Positions 5,092 to 6,978 of a stretch of 6,978 nucleotides of DNA are shown one piece after another. The DNA is taken from contig JANJUA010000012.1 in assembly GCA_024710825.1 (NCBI GenBank), positions 1-6,978 on the forward strand, in the 5' to 3' direction. The translations under genes were made by a program, and so were the position numbers. The DNA comes from Solirubrobacteraceae bacterium (GTDB lineage: Bacteria; Actinomycetota; Thermoleophilia; Solirubrobacterales; Solirubrobacteraceae). The notes under the pieces were generated by a model. The model saw only the letters and a program-made list of their open reading frames with translations. It did no database searches and was not told the origin of the DNA. How positions within the stretch are numbered: the stretch's first letter is position 1; every line of letters begins with the position of its first letter.

Positions 5092-6978
5092 GGGGCGAGT
5101 CACCCGCGCGCACGGGCGTCCGCGTGCTCGCGCTGGCCGCGCTGCTGGTCCTGTGCCTGGTGCGCTGGTTCGGGCTGATGCGCGACCCGGACGACGGCAC
5201 CGCGGCGCTCTTCGCCCTGCTGGCCGCCGCCGTGGCGGGCGCGCTCGCCGTGACCGGGCGGCTGGCGGACGCGCGCGTGCGGGTCGCCGCGTTCGCCGCG
5301 GCGGCGCTCGTCCTGGTCGGCGGCGCCCTGCTCGCCGCGGGGGTGCCGCTGTGGATGCTCGATCCGCGCGACTGGGGCGTCGTCGCCGGCGGGCTGGCCG
5401 ACGGCGTCGGCGCGCTGCCCGGCGTGACGGTGCCCTACCGCGGGGTCAACGACTGGGTCGGGGTGACGCTGATCGCGGGCGGCACGCTGCTCGCCGCCTT
5501 CGTCGCCCTCGCCGCGGGCTGGCCGCGGCGCGGCGGCGGCGTCGGCTCGCGCGGTTGGACGCTCGTCGGCCTGGGCGTCCTGTTCGCCGTCCCGGCGATC
5601 CACCTGACCGCGGGCTCGCCCTGGATCCTCGGCGCGCTGTTCGCGGTGCCGCTGTGCGCGTTCGTGCTGGCCGAGCGGCTGCCGGTGCGGCTGGGGGCGT
5701 TCGGCGGCGCCGTCGTGCTCGCGGCGGTGCTGCTCGGGATGGCGGCGGCCCCGGCGATCGACGCCGACGGGCCGATCGTGGACGTGCAGGAGATCGCCTC
5801 CGCCTTCCAGCGCGCGCAGCCGGACCGCTTCGACTGGTCCCACGGCTACGGGCCGATGGACTGGCCGCGCGACGGCCGCGAGGTCATGCGCGTGAAGGCC
5901 CGGCGGGCTTCGTACTGGAAGGCCGACGACCTCGAGTTCTTCGACGGGCTGCGCTGGGGGGCACGGCCGGGCGCCAACCCGCTGACCCCGATCGCCGAAG
6001 GACTCGACGAGCACCCGAACTGGCGCCAGGAGGTCCGGGTGACGGTCGGAGGGATGGAGACCCGGCAGTTCATCGCGCCGGGGGAGACGCTCTCGATCTC
6101 GCGGGCGCCGCGCCAGCCGGTCAACACGCGCGCGGGCGGCTTCTCGGTGCCGATGGACAAGGACGGGCTCTCGAAGGGCGACGCGTACCTCGCCGAGGCG
6201 TACGTCCCGCGACCGGGAGCGGCGGAGCTGCGCGCCGCCGGGACCGCCTACCCGGCCTTCCTCGTCGATCAGCTCACGATGCTCACGCCCGTCGACGGCT
6301 CATCCGGCCGCACGCTGATCCGGTTCATGCCGTTCGGCTCCGCCCTGCCGCCTCTGGCCGCCGGTCCCGGGGTGGGCCCGAGCGAGGCGGTGGCGGCGCT
6401 CGTCGGGACGGGCTACGGGGAGGTCTACTCGCTGGCCCGGCGGCTCGCCGCCGGCGCCGCGACGCCCTACGACTTCGTGCGCCGGGTGGAGCGCCATCTC
6501 GCCGGCCCGGACTTCGTCTACGACGAGCAGGCGGCGGAGCGGCGCCTGCCGATCCCGGCGTTCCTGCTGCGCGACAAGGCCGGCTACTGCCAGCACTACT
6601 CGGCGGCGATGGCGCTGCTGCTGCGGATGGGCGGCGTCCCCGCCCGCGTGGCGGGGGGCTTCACCGCGGGCGAGCTCGATCGCGACCGCCGCGAGTACGT
6701 CGTGCGCGACACCGACGCGCACTCGTGGGTCGAGGCCTGGTTCCCCGGCGTGGGCTGGGTCGCGTTCGACCCGACCCCGGGTGATGCGCCGGCGCGCGCC
6801 CAGTCGGACGGGTCGACGCCGGTCGAGCCGAGCGTCGTCCCCGTCGGCCCGCGGCCGGACGGCGCGGTCGGGCGCGGCGCCGACGTGGGCCCGGGCGGCC
6901 GGGCCGCGCCTCTCGACGGCGGCCCGGAGGACTCCGACGGCGCGCCGTGGGCCGCGATCGTGGCGGTGCTGGCGACCG
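5088..6978 (+). CDS. TgpA-like membrane protein with extracytoplasmic transglutaminase domain, 3' end beyond the window
   Basis: The reading frame is open to the right edge (630 full codons). The N-terminal third carries about seven hydrophobic helices (roughly 11-28, 38-56, 66-85, 122-143, 156-173, 177-195, 203-221), as in DUF3488/TgpA proteins. An extracytoplasmic stretch (222-480) leads to a transglutaminase-like domain with a complete papain-type triad: Cys501 in KAGYCQHYSAAMALLLRMGG, His545 in DAHSWVEAW, and Asp561 in VAFDPTPG. The intervening GVPARVAGGF (about 520) is the usual family block. A Pro/Gly/Asp-rich linker follows (562-620), then AAIVAVLAT begins what should be the final membrane helix. 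Family members are presumed to cleave or cross-link peptide substrates outside the membrane. In Pseudomonas TgpA is essential, but its substrate is unclear. The start is set by GGAGG and the ATGA overlap with DUF58. The product probably works with the MoxR and DUF58 proteins. Confidence 0.92.
   Translation, partial: MRGESPARTGVRVLALAALLVLCLVRWFGLMRDPDDGTAALFALLAAAVAGALAVTGRLADARVRVAAFAAAALVLVGGALLAAGVPLWMLDPRDWGVVAGGLADGVGALPGVTVPYRGVNDWVGVTLIAGGTLLAAFVALAAGWPRRGGGVGSRGWTLVGLGVLFAVPAIHLTAGSPWILGALFAVPLCAFVLAERLPVRLGAFGGAVVLAAVLLGMAAAPAIDADGPIVDVQEIASAFQRAQPDRFDWSHGYGPMDWPRDGREVMRVKARRASYWKADDLEFFDGLRWGARPGANPLTPIAEGLDEHPNWRQEVRVTVGGMETRQFIAPGETLSISRAPRQPVNTRAGGFSVPMDKDGLSKGDAYLAEAYVPRPGAAELRAAGTAYPAFLVDQLTMLTPVDGSSGRTLIRFMPFGSALPPLAAGPGVGPSEAVAALVGTGYGEVYSLARRLAAGAATPYDFVRRVERHLAGPDFVYDEQAAERRLPIPAFLLRDKAGYCQHYSAAMALLLRMGGVPARVAGGFTAGELDRDRREYVVRDTDAHSWVEAWFPGVGWVAFDPTPGDAPARAQSDGSTPVEPSVVPVGPRPDGAVGRGADVGPGGRAAPLDGGPEDSDGAPWAAIVAVLAT

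Noticed and set aside
1..6978. Search for CRISPR repeats, insertion-sequence ends, tRNA or rRNA genes and prophage genes
   Set aside because: None seen. The window is a continuous run of housekeeping and MoxR-module genes with even composition and no sign of recent transfer.

Overview
The window is very GC-rich and densely coding, with G or C at most third codon positions. It looks like a chromosomal housekeeping locus of an actinobacterium. An actinobacterial-type integration host factor sits directly upstream of guanylate kinase, RNA polymerase omega and CoaBC, an order typical of Actinomycetota. The style of the IHF-like and PyrD proteins suggests a deep-branching class such as Thermoleophilia (Solirubrobacter/Conexibacter-like). 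That placement is an inference from remembered families, not from a search.

Layout. Positions 1-319 (minus strand) hold the first 106 codons of a class 2 dihydroorotate dehydrogenase (pyrD), cut by the window edge. A 146-base divergent intergenic region follows. It contains two abutting palindromes (374-404) and a plausible sigma70-type promoter (430-457) that would start transcription at or next to the mihF ATG. Six further genes, all on the plus strand, form one tight run: mihF (466-813), gmk (874-1476), rpoZ (1473-1700), coaBC (1734-2996), a MoxR-family AAA+ ATPase (2993-3952), a DUF58 protein (3967-5091) and a TgpA-like membrane transglutaminase (from 5088, still open at the right edge). 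That makes seven plus-strand genes including mihF. Three junctions are 4-base ATGA/GTGA overlaps, and no terminator is visible between any of the genes.

Function. The first block covers nucleotide and coenzyme supply (UMP synthesis by PyrD, GDP by Gmk, 4'-phosphopantetheine by CoaBC) together with the transcription and nucleoid proteins omega and mIHF. The second block is the widespread MoxR / DUF58 / transglutaminase-like membrane module. Its ATPase is thought to act as a chaperone on partner proteins, and its transglutaminase-fold domain faces outside the membrane. The exact substrate of the module is not known in general and cannot be read from this sequence.

The most notable features are regulatory. 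The starts of mihF, rpoZ and pyrD lack a Shine-Dalgarno, and mihF and rpoZ each have a -10-like hexamer 7-8 bases upstream, suggesting leaderless messages. By contrast coaBC, moxR and the transglutaminase gene have good purine-rich sites. I found no mobile element, CRISPR array, tRNA or rRNA, and no clearly new defence or biosynthetic system.
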